Shown piece by piece: positions 9,607-17,536 of a DNA stretch of 64,000 nucleotides. Position numbers and translations under genes: made by a program. The DNA comes from Actinomycetes bacterium (GTDB lineage Bacteria > Actinomycetota > Aquicultoria > Aquicultorales > Aquicultoraceae), in contig JAJYQA010000035.1 in assembly GCA_021794835.1 (NCBI GenBank), positions 1 through 64,000 of the forward strand, read 5' to 3'. The notes under the pieces are model-generated. The model worked only from the letters and a program-made list of their open reading frames with translations, was not told the origin of the DNA and searched no databases. How positions within the stretch are numbered: the first letter of the stretch is position 1; the number at the start of each line of letters is the position of its first letter.

Positions 9607-10666
9607 CTAGAGTTACCACCTCGTTTACTGCCTTGGCAAGCAGGCTTTTAGCATAATCCACTAAGCTACTATTCAGCTGCTCGCTCATGGATATCACTCT
9701 TGCGTAACTTTCGATGGCCCGCATATAGTTGTTTTTGCCGTGGCATACTAACCCCTCAAAAAAGTAACGCTCTGGGCATAAAGACCCATCGATATTGGCT
9801 AAAAGCTCCAAGCATTGGTCGAATTCGCCCTTCTCGTTCAACTCTATGATTTTTGCGAGCCGATCGTATGTTAAAAGGATTTGACGGAATCTCGTACCAA
9901 GGGCGGTAAGATCAAGCATGTCGATAATATTGTTGTCCATTGCTCGGATAAAATGACATGTTTGGATAATCTCGTCGATGTCGTTTATTTGGCCGGGCTT
10001 CGCCAGGCCGTTTATGCAGACTAGGACGTTTACTAATCCACCCTTGCCCTTCATTACGATGTCGTTATATTGGGTGTAGTAGCCGGTGATCGCAAAACCG
10101 TAGTTTATTACAATTTGTTCCAGCTCTTCTATGCGGTAATGGCGATGATGGTATGGATTTTTTCCCTCATCAAAATACGGGTTGTTATAACAAGGAATAG
10201 TATCCTCATCCGGCGCCGATATTAACAGTATTCCGTTAGGTTTTAATAGCTTGGAGATTTGTTGCAGAAAAGTTCTATCCTCTTTAAGGTGCTCGATTGT
10301 CTCGAAGCAGGTGACGACATCATACTGTTTTACCGGTAGCGTATCGGCAAACCCGCCCTCTAAATCAACTTTATAGTATGAGACTTTATCCGAAGGGAAA
10401 TATTTCTTGGCCCAATCCAGGGCCTCATCCGATATATCAAGTGCTACTACCGAGCTGCAGTTAGAATTAGCTGCGATGTAATAAGACCCATATCCAACCC
10501 CGCATGCCGCATCTAGTACTGTGTCGCCTTCTTTAACATAGCTTAATGCCAGATGATAACGTTCTTGATGGTCCTTCCACGCTTCGTTAAATGATTTAGG
10601 ATATAATCGCTCCAAAGCTAAACTGGCTTTCAAATTTGCCACCACCTTTACTTCGTCTATTACCAT
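9578..10666 (-). CDS. Class I SAM-dependent methyltransferase with TPR-like C-terminus
   Basis: 362 residues. The Rossmann methyltransferase domain (~45-200) shows motif I VLDAACGVGYGSYYIA, motif II-type VVALDISDEALDWA, VVTCFETIEHLKED and ILLISAPDEDT. The last ~150 residues are helical with a TPR-like stretch (CLELLANIDGSLCPERYF), as in the glycosyltransferase it overlaps. The shared tail type suggests both act on the same protein-bound glycan, for example methylating a flagellin sugar. The start ATG is ~65 bases from a sigma-28-like -10 box. The substrate is inferred. Confidence 0.85.
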   Translation of the reverse strand: MVIDEVKVVANLKASLALERLYPKSFNEAWKDHQERYHLALSYVKEGDTVLDAACGVGYGSYYIAANSNCSSVVALDISDEALDWAKKYFPSDKVSYYKVDLEGGFADTLPVKQYDVVTCFETIEHLKEDRTFLQQISKLLKPNGILLISAPDEDTIPCYNNPYFDEGKNPYHHRHYRIEELEQIVINYGFAITGYYTQYNDIVMKGKGGLVNVLVCINGLAKPGQINDIDEIIQTCHFIRAMDNNIIDMLDLTALGTRFRQILLTYDRLAKIIELNEKGEFDQCLELLANIDGSLCPERYFFEGLVCHGKNNYMRAIESYARVISMSEQLNSSLVDYAKSLLAKAVNEVVTLDDQRNYAGL

Positions 10667-10731
10667 GAATTATTACTGCGAGTATCCGGTCTACTTGCAG
10701 TGAGCCCTGCATAATCTACTGCTATTAACCG

Positions 10732-10757
10732 TTATCGGCTTAAAGACTCATTCTTTA
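10732..10757 (-). promoter_or_regulatory. Sigma-28 (FliA/SigD)-type promoter
   Basis: Read on the minus strand this is TAAA-N14-GCCGATAA, very close to the sigma-28 consensus TAAA-N15-GCCGATAA. It lies ~65 bases upstream of the methyltransferase start. The 218-base gap 10667-10884 that holds it has no gene and resembles the gap at 12049-12312. Confidence 0.7.
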
Positions 10758-10884
10758 CACTAGAATACAAAAGTTTTTCAAGAATTGAATTAGCATAGAA
10801 AATTTAAGAACCTGCATAACGAGTGGCACTACGGACATGTCGTTTTAGTTCTTATCGAATTAATGATTTGCGCTGGGGCTGATG

Positions 10885-12048
10885 TTAGGCGATTTGTGAA
10901 ACCGAATTTCTGGAGAAGTGCTTCGCAATTGTTTTTTGGTAAACTTCTTCAAGATGTTCGCCCATCCTGCTAAGCGAGAAGCGATCGACCACTTCTAATC
11001 TAGCTTGGTTGGAGAGCCTTTGCCTTAAGTTGGGATCTTGGATGAGCATTCTTATTGCTTCAGCTAGCTCATCGACGTTTTCAGATTCAAATAAAAGCCC
11101 GCTTTTCATGTGCTCGATCTGCTCTGGTATGCCACCGATTCTGCTGCCTATAGGGACACAGCCACAAGACATGGCTTCAATTACGCTAAAAGGGAAGTTA
11201 TCTAGCCTCGACGGCTGAACGAAGATATCGAAGCTGGGTAGTTCCGAGGCCAGCACATCTCTAGGAACCTCGCCCCTAAATTGTACCGGTAGCTTTCGTG
11301 ATATAGCCATGCTTTTTAATGCAGGAGCTCCGGTGCCGTCACCGAACACAGAAACCTCAAATTCATAACCGCTGTCTTTTAGTAAGGTGAGAGCTTCTAT
11401 TAAAACATCATAGCCTTTGTGGTAGTAAATGCCGCCGGAAGTTGCGATTTTTACAACACCATAAGAACGCGGCTTTGGTTTAAATATTTCGGTATCCACT
11501 CCGTTGTAGACGACTTCGTGGGCACCTGTAGGAATAGAAGGCATGTTTTTGTCTAAAAGTGAAGATACCGTAATAACCGTCGTCGGGCACGAAACCGCGT
11601 ATTGGTCGTAGCGACGTAAAAGCTCTTTATCGAATTCCGGTACTGCATTATTTTTAAGAGCTTCGTTGTAGAAGGACCCGTGAATGGTTCCAACTAACGG
11701 AATCTCTGGGCATACTCTTTTTGCCGCATAGCTTGTTATGCCGAATTGTGAGTGGATTACATCGTAAGAGGAGACATCGGAATGCGCCAGGAGCTCCTCA
11801 TGTGCGTATCTCAGGAGCTCGTTCTCCAAAAAACCTTTACTAACAAGCCCAGCTAGTTTCTCTACCAACTGTGCCCAGATTTGCTCAAGCTTAGCAAGGC
11901 TTTTATCGGGCAGGATATTAATATTTGAAAAGCACAGCAAATCGACAGTGTGACCGCGCGACTCAAGGGCCTTGGTGATCGATCGTATATATGTATCGAC
12001 GCCGCCTGGAGCAGGATGTTTGCCATGCGATGTTATTAGAATCTTCAA
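10885..12048 (-). CDS. Family 4 glycosyltransferase (GT-B fold)
   Basis: 387 residues. The N-terminal acceptor half contains PAPGGVDTYIRSITKAL and a GTIHGSFY segment. The C-terminal half has the GT4 donor-site pattern SGGIYYHKGYDVLIEAL, FVQPSRLDNFPFSVIEAMSC with the conserved E-x7-E region, and GGIPEQIEHMKSGLLFE. TAGGAGG lies upstream of the ATG. It has its own sigma-28-like promoter (12096-12121) and is divergent from fliD, which suggests co-expression with late flagellar genes. Donor sugar and acceptor cannot be read from sequence. Confidence 0.9.
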   Translation of the reverse strand: MKILITSHGKHPAPGGVDTYIRSITKALESRGHTVDLLCFSNINILPDKSLAKLEQIWAQLVEKLAGLVSKGFLENELLRYAHEELLAHSDVSSYDVIHSQFGITSYAAKRVCPEIPLVGTIHGSFYNEALKNNAVPEFDKELLRRYDQYAVSCPTTVITVSSLLDKNMPSIPTGAHEVVYNGVDTEIFKPKPRSYGVVKIATSGGIYYHKGYDVLIEALTLLKDSGYEFEVSVFGDGTGAPALKSMAISRKLPVQFRGEVPRDVLASELPSFDIFVQPSRLDNFPFSVIEAMSCGCVPIGSRIGGIPEQIEHMKSGLLFESENVDELAEAIRMLIQDPNLRQRLSNQARLEVVDRFSLSRMGEHLEEVYQKTIAKHFSRNSVSQIA

Positions 12049-12095
12049 GCTTACCTCCTAAAGGAACAGCCCGGTCTGCTTGCCACTACTAACTG

Positions 12096-12121
12096 TTATC
12101 GGTCCAACGCCTTATTTTTTG
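12096..12121 (-). promoter_or_regulatory. Sigma-28-type promoter for the GT4 gene
   Basis: On the minus strand this reads CAAA-N14-ACCGATAA, the same 14-base spacing as the promoter at 10732-10757 and one mismatch from consensus in each box. The -10 box is 48 bases from the glycosyltransferase ATG. Confidence 0.6.
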
Positions 12122-12180
12122 CACAACTAGAAAAAAGAAATTTTCTAGAGTTTAGGGTACTGCAGAAATTTAAAAGACCT

Positions 12181-12188
12181 GCCGATAA
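12181..12188 (+). promoter_or_regulatory. Sigma-28-type -10 element upstream of fliD
   Basis: A perfect GCCGATAA on the plus strand, ~134 bases before the fliD start, in the 264-base gap shared with the divergent GT4 promoter. A good TAAA at the expected distance is missing (CAGA at 14 bases), so this is a partial match. Confidence 0.4.
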
Positions 12189-12321
12189 CTAATGACAGCC
12201 ACAGACATATCGTTTAACTGGCCTTTAATTGTTTAGAAGGCCAGAAGCGGTAAAAATGCAACTTAATGGGAAGGCTTAAGTTTACTTCATTTTCATTTTA
12301 TAAAATAAGGGGTTGTCTGGT

Positions 12322-14646
12322 ATGACTGATTTCTCAAGCTTGTTTCGAATTGGTGGGATTGCGTCGGGTCTCGATACCAACTCGCTTATAGATCAGTTGA
12401 TGGCGGTTGAACGCAAGCCTGTCGATTTGCTTGAGAACCAGAAGCAGCTCCTAAGCTGGAAAAAAGATTTTTGGAGTTCAGCCCAAACCTCTCTTAACGC
12501 TCTTAATACCAGCATACAAACGCTCCTGCAGAAATCCACGATGCTGGCGCGAAGCGCAACTTCAGCGGATCAAACCATAGTTACAGCAAATGCTACTTCG
12601 GGGGCGGCTCTTGCAACCTACACGGTAAACGTAGCAAATCTTGCTACCAGCACCAAAGTACTCGGCGGTTTGGGGTCCTCAGGTCTTGGGGTTAGCGGCA
12701 CTATCGATCCGACCATGCCGGTTAGCAGCTACACATCCAAGTTCAACAATAACCCAACGGCCGGAACCTTTACCGTAAATGGAATAACGTTTACGCTATC
12801 TGATACCAACGCCGACAGCATCATAGATAAAATCGACGTGACAAATGCCAGCGGCAGCAATATATATTCCTACACTAGCACGGGCAGCGGAGTAACCCTT
12901 AACGACATCATAAACGCTTTCAATGATACTAATGTTTCCGCCGCGACTGGCGTCACCGCAAGTTACAATTCAACCTCCGATAAATTATCGGTTACTGCCA
13001 GTGCGCCCGGTGGAGCACTAAATCTAGGCAGTGGCGGTGATACCAGCAATTTCCTAACCTCGGTTAACTTGCTTAACGCCGTGAGAGTTGGCGATACTAA
13101 AACCAGCGTCTCGCACCTGGGTGAGATTAGGACTACCCAGATCCTGTCGAGCGCAAATTTTGCGACACCGATCACCGGGGACGTAAACGGAAATGGACAA
13201 TTCACGATTAACGGCGTGACGATATCCTATAACAAAAATACCGATACGCTGCAAAACGTTATCGACCGTATAAACTCATCGGCGGCCGGAGTTAACGCCA
13301 GCTATGATAGCATCCAAGACAGGTTGATCTTAACGAACACAAATACCGGAAGCACGTCAATTACCAGGTCGGATGTGACGGGCAACTTCCTTGCCGCGAC
13401 CAATCTATTGACCACTAGCACCGGGGTATCCGATACGGTGGGGACAAATGCAAACTTCACCATAAGCGGGGTAAACAACGGCAGCACGATTAGCAGCGCG
13501 TCCAACACCGTGAGCGGGATCGTACCCGGAGTAACCTTTAACCTATTAAAACAGGGGCAGACAACAGTAACTATCGGCCAGGATAATACAAAGGCCGAGG
13601 CCGCCATCAAGGATTTCGTGGATAAATATAACGCGACGCTTACTCTTGTAAACTCGAAGCTCGATGAGCAGAGGGTACAGAACCCGCAGACCTTAGCGGA
13701 TCAGCAGCAGGGCTTGTTGGCCGGTAATATGGACCTCTTCCAGATAAAATCCGACCTGGTGGACAAGGCGACCTCTGCGGTTTCCGGCATGCCGGATACC
13801 ATGCAGCAGCTTGCCCAGATCGGCATCAGTATAACGAGCGATGATTTCGGCAAATCCGGTATGCTCACCGTTGACACTACAAAGCTGGAGGCGGCTTTGA
13901 ATAGCAACTCCAACCAGGTGGCGAGCCTTTTCTTTAACGATACAAACGGTAACGGGACGGTTGACCCCGGGGAAGACGGCGTTGCCGCAAAGCTCTCCAC
14001 GTATTTAAACCAGCTTCTAGTCACGGGGGGCACCGACACAACGAGCCGCTACGAGAATACCGACCCGAGCATCCTCTACACCGGTTCCTGGGGAGCAGTC
14101 GCCGATCCCAATGCAAGCGGAGGTACGGTTAGCCAGTCCGGGGTGGCAAATGACAATGCCCAGTTTACCTTTACCGGAGGCCAGGTATCCTGGTATGCGA
14201 CCAAGGGCGCCGACCAAGGTATTGCGAGCGTCTACATCGATGGAGTCTACCGGCAAGACGTTGATCTTTACAGTGCGACTACGCAGAATAAGCAAAATGT
14301 ATTCACCGCCCAAGGCCTTTCCGACGGTCAGCACACGATCAAAATAGTGGTTACCGGCAATAAAAATGCCTCATCAAGCGGCACAAACGTCAATATAGAT
14401 GCACTTGATGTCACATTTACCAACAATACCGGGACCGTACCCGAGCAGACCAGCGAACTACAAAGCGAGATGAGTGATATAGATAGCCAGGTTAGCTCAA
14501 TGAATGTGCGCCTCAATGAGGAAGAGCAAACTCTCATTCAGAAATTCACCGCCATGGAACTCGCGGTCTCCCAACTGCAGCAAATGGGAAGCAGATTCCA
14601 GGCCGCGCTTAGCGGCATGGGTGGCAGCACCAGCTTAAGCTTATAA
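12322..14646 (+). CDS. fliD: Flagellar filament cap protein FliD (HAP2) with inserted CBM-like domain
   Basis: 774 residues from ATG 12322, chosen because AAGGGG lies 9 bases upstream; TTG 12313 overlaps that site. FliD_N (RIGGIASGLDTNSLIDQLM) starts the protein and the C-terminal coil (LIQKFTAMELAVSQLQQMGS) ends it. Between them, at ~residues 575-700, lies an extra beta-rich domain (QFTFTGGQVSWYATKGADQG, VYIDGVYRQDVDLY, DGQHTIKIVVTG) of the kind found in carbohydrate-binding exported proteins. An EF-hand-like loop DTNGNGTVDPGE sits just before it at ~540. FliD caps the filament and helps flagellin fold; the added domain should be exposed at the tip. Confidence 0.95.
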   Translation: MTDFSSLFRIGGIASGLDTNSLIDQLMAVERKPVDLLENQKQLLSWKKDFWSSAQTSLNALNTSIQTLLQKSTMLARSATSADQTIVTANATSGAALATYTVNVANLATSTKVLGGLGSSGLGVSGTIDPTMPVSSYTSKFNNNPTAGTFTVNGITFTLSDTNADSIIDKIDVTNASGSNIYSYTSTGSGVTLNDIINAFNDTNVSAATGVTASYNSTSDKLSVTASAPGGALNLGSGGDTSNFLTSVNLLNAVRVGDTKTSVSHLGEIRTTQILSSANFATPITGDVNGNGQFTINGVTISYNKNTDTLQNVIDRINSSAAGVNASYDSIQDRLILTNTNTGSTSITRSDVTGNFLAATNLLTTSTGVSDTVGTNANFTISGVNNGSTISSASNTVSGIVPGVTFNLLKQGQTTVTIGQDNTKAEAAIKDFVDKYNATLTLVNSKLDEQRVQNPQTLADQQQGLLAGNMDLFQIKSDLVDKATSAVSGMPDTMQQLAQIGISITSDDFGKSGMLTVDTTKLEAALNSNSNQVASLFFNDTNGNGTVDPGEDGVAAKLSTYLNQLLVTGGTDTTSRYENTDPSILYTGSWGAVADPNASGGTVSQSGVANDNAQFTFTGGQVSWYATKGADQGIASVYIDGVYRQDVDLYSATTQNKQNVFTAQGLSDGQHTIKIVVTGNKNASSSGTNVNIDALDVTFTNNTGTVPEQTSELQSEMSDIDSQVSSMNVRLNEEEQTLIQKFTAMELAVSQLQQMGSRFQAALSGMGGSTSLSL

Positions 14647-14691
14647 AGTTATAAAAATTAGCGTTTAAGAGTAAAAAGGAGTTGAAGTTAA

Positions 14692-15102
14692 GTGCAAAAC
14701 CAGAGCGACAAATATCTGGAGATGAAGATTCAAACGGCAACACCAGAAGCACTAGTTGGCATACTCTACGAGGGAGCCATCAGGTTTTTGAAGCAGGCAG
14801 CGCGCGGAATGGACGGGCAGGATTGGTACACGGCCCACTCCAACATAGTGAGGGCACAAAATATAGTATCCGAGCTAAACGTAACGCTTGATAAAGAAAA
14901 AGGCGGGGATATCGCAAATAACTTGTCCAAGATTTACATTTATATACACGATCGCTTAATTGAGGCAAATATTAAAAAAGACCCAAACTTAGTTGGCGAA
15001 TGCATTGGCCTCTTAAGCGAGCTTAACTCGGCTTGGTCTAAAGTCATAAAAGATGCAAGGGGCACGAGCACGAGCAGGGTGGGTGTTGTCCTTGCAGGCT
15101 AG
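14692..15102 (+). CDS. fliS: Flagellin export chaperone FliS
   Basis: 136 residues, near the family's usual ~130. Seen: KYLEMKIQTATPEALVGILY near the N-terminus, AHSNIVRAQNIVSELNVTLD and an extended helical body. FliS binds the C-terminus of flagellin in the cytoplasm and prevents premature polymerisation. The GTG start has AAGGAG ~10 bases upstream. It follows fliD by 45 bases and overlaps the next gene, so the three form one unit. Confidence 0.93.
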   Translation: MQNQSDKYLEMKIQTATPEALVGILYEGAIRFLKQAARGMDGQDWYTAHSNIVRAQNIVSELNVTLDKEKGGDIANNLSKIYIYIHDRLIEANIKKDPNLVGECIGLLSELNSAWSKVIKDARGTSTSRVGVVLAG

Positions 15103-15508
15103 CTCAAGGGCCGCTGAAGGAAAGCCGGCCGCCAGCTATTATTGGCAAAGAATGGCTCTCATTGCGGATATAAAGAAGCTAATCAGAGATGAGGCCTCTG
15201 CTATAGCATCTCTAGATATGGAAAAACTAAGTAAAGCCGTGCGCAAGATAGAAGGTCTCCAGGCGAAGTTAGAGCACCTTGACCGCAAGCAGAAAACCGA
15301 AAGTGAATCATTGACCGATTCTGAGCGGGATGCACTTCTGCGTTCACTCGGGGAGCTCTTGCGCATGCATGATGATAACCTAAAGTGCCTACTTGCTAAA
15401 AGAGAGACCATATTGCAAGAACTTAAATCGGTTCGGGTGAAGAAAACTGCCCGCAAAGCGTACGGCAGTTTTCAGAATAAAAAGGCAAACTTAAATAAGA
15501 GCCGCTAA
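15083..15508 (+). CDS. FliT/FlgN-like small helical flagellar chaperone
   Basis: About 141 residues; the start is uncertain (GTG 15083 and TTG 15092 both overlap the fliS stop; ATG 15153 lacks a ribosome site). The chain is almost wholly helical and charged (LIRDEASAIASLDMEKLSKA, LLRMHDDNLKCLLAKRETIL) with a basic C-terminus, like FliT/FlgN export chaperones. The place directly after fliS is the usual one for fliT. Assigned on position and composition rather than a diagnostic motif. Confidence 0.65.
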   Translation: MLSLQASSRAAEGKPAASYYWQRMALIADIKKLIRDEASAIASLDMEKLSKAVRKIEGLQAKLEHLDRKQKTESESLTDSERDALLRSLGELLRMHDDNLKCLLAKRETILQELKSVRVKKTARKAYGSFQNKKANLNKSR

Positions 15509-15585
15509 ACCGCAGGGTTTCGCGGTTTTGATACGGGGTTAGGGATTGGTAACCGGTCAATGCCTTTTCCTAACCCGGCGTTTTT
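15507..15585 (+). terminator. Tandem hairpin terminators after fliD-fliS-fliT
   Basis: AAACCGC...GCGGTTT (15507-15528) is followed by TTTG. A second, longer hairpin pairs GGGTTAGG (15536-15543) with CCTAACCC (15569-15576) and is followed by GGCG and TTTTT. Together they close the fliD unit. Confidence 0.7.
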
Positions 15586-15672
15586 AAAAAAATCGTTAAA
15601 AATCATTAAGTATTGTCCCTCCGGTGCCGAAGTTTTTACTAGATTTGCAATTTATCGCTTAGGAGATTAAAA

Positions 15673-15897
15673 ATGGCAAAGAGAGTATTACCGAGTGGGA
15701 ATTTGGAGAAACCAAAGAGAAGGCACCTACAGCTGACCGGACTGGAAACAGAAGTCAGAGAGCGCCGATCGACTGAGGCGTCTCGCTCAACGCAGGTCGC
15801 CATAAATCTTCCTAAAGAATCCTCTGAACCAAGATCTAATTTGGTGATTTTCTCTGCTAGCTTAACCAAAACTCCCCAAAGCGGTAGAATTGCATAA
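15673..15897 (+). CDS. Small basic protein of unknown function
   Basis: 74 residues, start ATG with AGGAG at good spacing. Basic N-terminus (MAKRVLPSGNLEKPKRRHLQ), then low-complexity Arg/Ser/Thr-rich sequence with no hydrophobic stretch. It stands alone between the fliD unit terminators and the flgB operon. I recognise no family; the size and place would suit a small regulator such as an anti-sigma factor, but no FlgM motif is visible. Confidence 0.45.
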   Translation: MAKRVLPSGNLEKPKRRHLQLTGLETEVRERRSTEASRSTQVAINLPKESSEPRSNLVIFSASLTKTPQSGRIA

Positions 15898-16022
15898 CAA
15901 AACCATTATAGATAAACGTATTTATATCTGTTGATACAATACGGTAGTAAATACATTATAAGTTCCTAAGGGCTAATATTTTTTAGCAGATGACAAAACA
16001 AGTCGGAAACATAATTAATTAG

Positions 16023-16052
16023 TTGATATACGACCGAAAGTTGGTTTAAAAT
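16023..16052 (+). promoter_or_regulatory. Candidate sigma-A-type promoter for the flagellar operon
   Basis: TTGATA-N18-TAAAAT lies 74 bases before the HTH gene that heads the flgB operon. The surrounding 228-base gap (15898-16125) is AT-rich and holds no gene. The match is decent but unproven. Confidence 0.4.
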
Positions 16053-16125
16053 ATATTAAGCTCTTGCTTGCAGGATAGTTACAAAGCCAAATAGCCTTTG
16101 GGATAAGTAGAAGCTAGAGGAAAAA

Positions 16126-16353
16126 ATGAAAAGCAGAAGCGCCGAAATAATGACAACTAGGCAGCTAGCCGAGTACCTGCAAATGAGCCAAGTTACAATT
16201 TGTAGGTTGGCTAGAGACGGGAAATTGCCGGGCCTAAAAATCGGCAAAGAGTGGCGTTTCCCAAAGGCATTAATAGACAGGCTAGTTGCTTCTGCAAGTA
16301 ACTTCGAAGAGGTCTTCGAGGGGCTTGAGGTGAGCGGGGGTGGAGAAAGTTGA
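16126..16353 (+). CDS. Excisionase/MerR-type helix-turn-helix protein at the head of the flagellar operon
   Basis: 75 residues. The HTH_17 pattern is clear: MTTRQLAEYLQMSQVTICRL followed by ARDGKLPGLKIGKEWRFPK, typical of AlpA/excisionase-type DNA-binding domains. AGAGG precedes the ATG. Its TGA overlaps the TTG of flgB, so the two are translationally coupled. Likely a transcription regulator of the flagellar operon; there is no integrase nearby, so a phage role is unlikely. Confidence 0.8.
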   Translation: MKSRSAEIMTTRQLAEYLQMSQVTICRLARDGKLPGLKIGKEWRFPKALIDRLVASASNFEEVFEGLEVSGGGES

Positions 16354-16760
16354 TTGATTTATTCTCTAGCGATGCTTTTAGCGCTTTGCAAGAAGGTCTT
16401 GATGCCGCATCTTTAAGGCAGCAGGTAATTGCAAATAACGTAGCCAATATTAATACACCTGGCTATAAAGCGCAGGATGTAAGCTTCGAGGATGAATTTA
16501 AGCAAGCGCTGGATAATACAGACGAGCCGCAGCTTGAGCAGACCGATCCAAGGCACCTACCAGGAGTAAATCCACTATCTTCGGTAGGGGTAAATGTCCA
16601 GACGCTAGGGGGAACGTCGATGCGCAATGACGGCAATAACGTAGACATCGACGATGAAATGAGCAGATTAGCGGAAAACAACATCCGCTACAACGCAATG
16701 GCCCAGCTTATGGGCACTCGCTTTAAGATGCTAAATTACGCCATTAATGGGGGGAAGTAA
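16350..16760 (+). CDS. flgB: Flagellar basal-body rod protein FlgB
   Basis: 136 residues, standard length. The rod-protein N-terminus is intact (ASLRQQVIANNVANINTPGY KA-type motif), with FEDEFKQAL after it and a C-terminal LMGTRFKMLNYAINGGK. It builds the proximal rod with FlgC and FliE. The TTG start overlaps the upstream stop by four bases. Confidence 0.95.
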   Translation: MIDLFSSDAFSALQEGLDAASLRQQVIANNVANINTPGYKAQDVSFEDEFKQALDNTDEPQLEQTDPRHLPGVNPLSSVGVNVQTLGGTSMRNDGNNVDIDDEMSRLAENNIRYNAMAQLMGTRFKMLNYAINGGK

Positions 16761-16763
16761 AAA

Positions 16764-17195
16764 GTGAGCCTATTTTCAACGCTGGGCATCAGCGCATCCG
16801 GTCTTACAGCTAACCGCCTCTGGCTAGATACAATTGCAAGCAACATAGCCAACGCCAATACGACCAGGACACCCGAGGGTGGCCCGTACCGTAGGCAGGA
16901 TGTCGTTATGGTGCCGCGTGGACAAGCTGGCTTCTCCCAGTTCCTAGGGGATGCAAACAGCACGTCGCTTGGACAAGGGGTCGAAGTAGCAGGAATAGTA
17001 AAAGACACAAGTGCCCCCAGGTTGGTATATAATCCCGACAGCCCGGATGCTAATGCTAACGGATATGTAGCAATGCCCAATATAAACGTTGTAACAGAGA
17101 TGGTAAACATGGTCGCAGCGCAACGAGCCTACGAGGCAAATGTTACCGTTATGGATGCGGCTAAGAGTATGGCAATGAAATCTTTGGAAATTTAG
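16764..17195 (+). CDS. flgC: Flagellar basal-body rod protein FlgC
   Basis: 143 residues. N-terminal LGISASGLTANRLWLDTIAS-NIANANT and C-terminal MVNMVAAQRAYEANVTVMDA are the conserved ends of FlgC that form the rod coiled coil. GTG start with GGGGGAAG upstream, three bases after flgB. Proximal rod component. Confidence 0.95.
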   Translation: MSLFSTLGISASGLTANRLWLDTIASNIANANTTRTPEGGPYRRQDVVMVPRGQAGFSQFLGDANSTSLGQGVEVAGIVKDTSAPRLVYNPDSPDANANGYVAMPNINVVTEMVNMVAAQRAYEANVTVMDAAKSMAMKSLEI

Positions 17196-17214
17196 TTAAG
17201 AAGGGCTGGGAATA

Positions 17215-17520
17215 ATGAATATCACGCCGCTAAAGCTTAACCAAATCAACTTAGGAGCAATTGGAGCAGATAAAACAAAGGAAAGTCCATCTAGCAAAAC
17301 GCTTGAATCATTCGCTGGCGTTCTCAATGACACGATTGGGAAAGTAAATGATCTGCAAAAGGGAGCAGACACGGCGATCGAAAAATTCGTAGCAGGTGAA
17401 ATTGATATTAACGATGTTATGGTAGAGGTTGAGAAAGCTAACAACGCTTTGCAGCTTACTATCCAACTTAGAAACAAAGTACTTGAAGCTTATCAAACAG
17501 TAATGAGTATGCAAGTCTAG
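17215..17520 (+). CDS. fliE: Flagellar hook-basal body protein FliE
   Basis: 101 residues. The C-terminal half carries the FliE signature (KFVAGEIDINDVMVEVEKAN, LQLTIQLRNKVLEAYQTVMS-MQV). FliE joins the MS ring to the rod. It lies between flgC and fliF, the standard order. Confidence 0.95.
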   Translation: MNITPLKLNQINLGAIGADKTKESPSSKTLESFAGVLNDTIGKVNDLQKGADTAIEKFVAGEIDINDVMVEVEKANNALQLTIQLRNKVLEAYQTVMSMQV

Positions 17521-17536
17521 CGCGTGAGGATAGTTA

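Noticed and set aside
15898..16125. Cyclic-di-GMP riboswitch before the flgB operon
   Set aside because: The GEMM core and tetraloop-receptor motifs are not present in this gap or before flgE.
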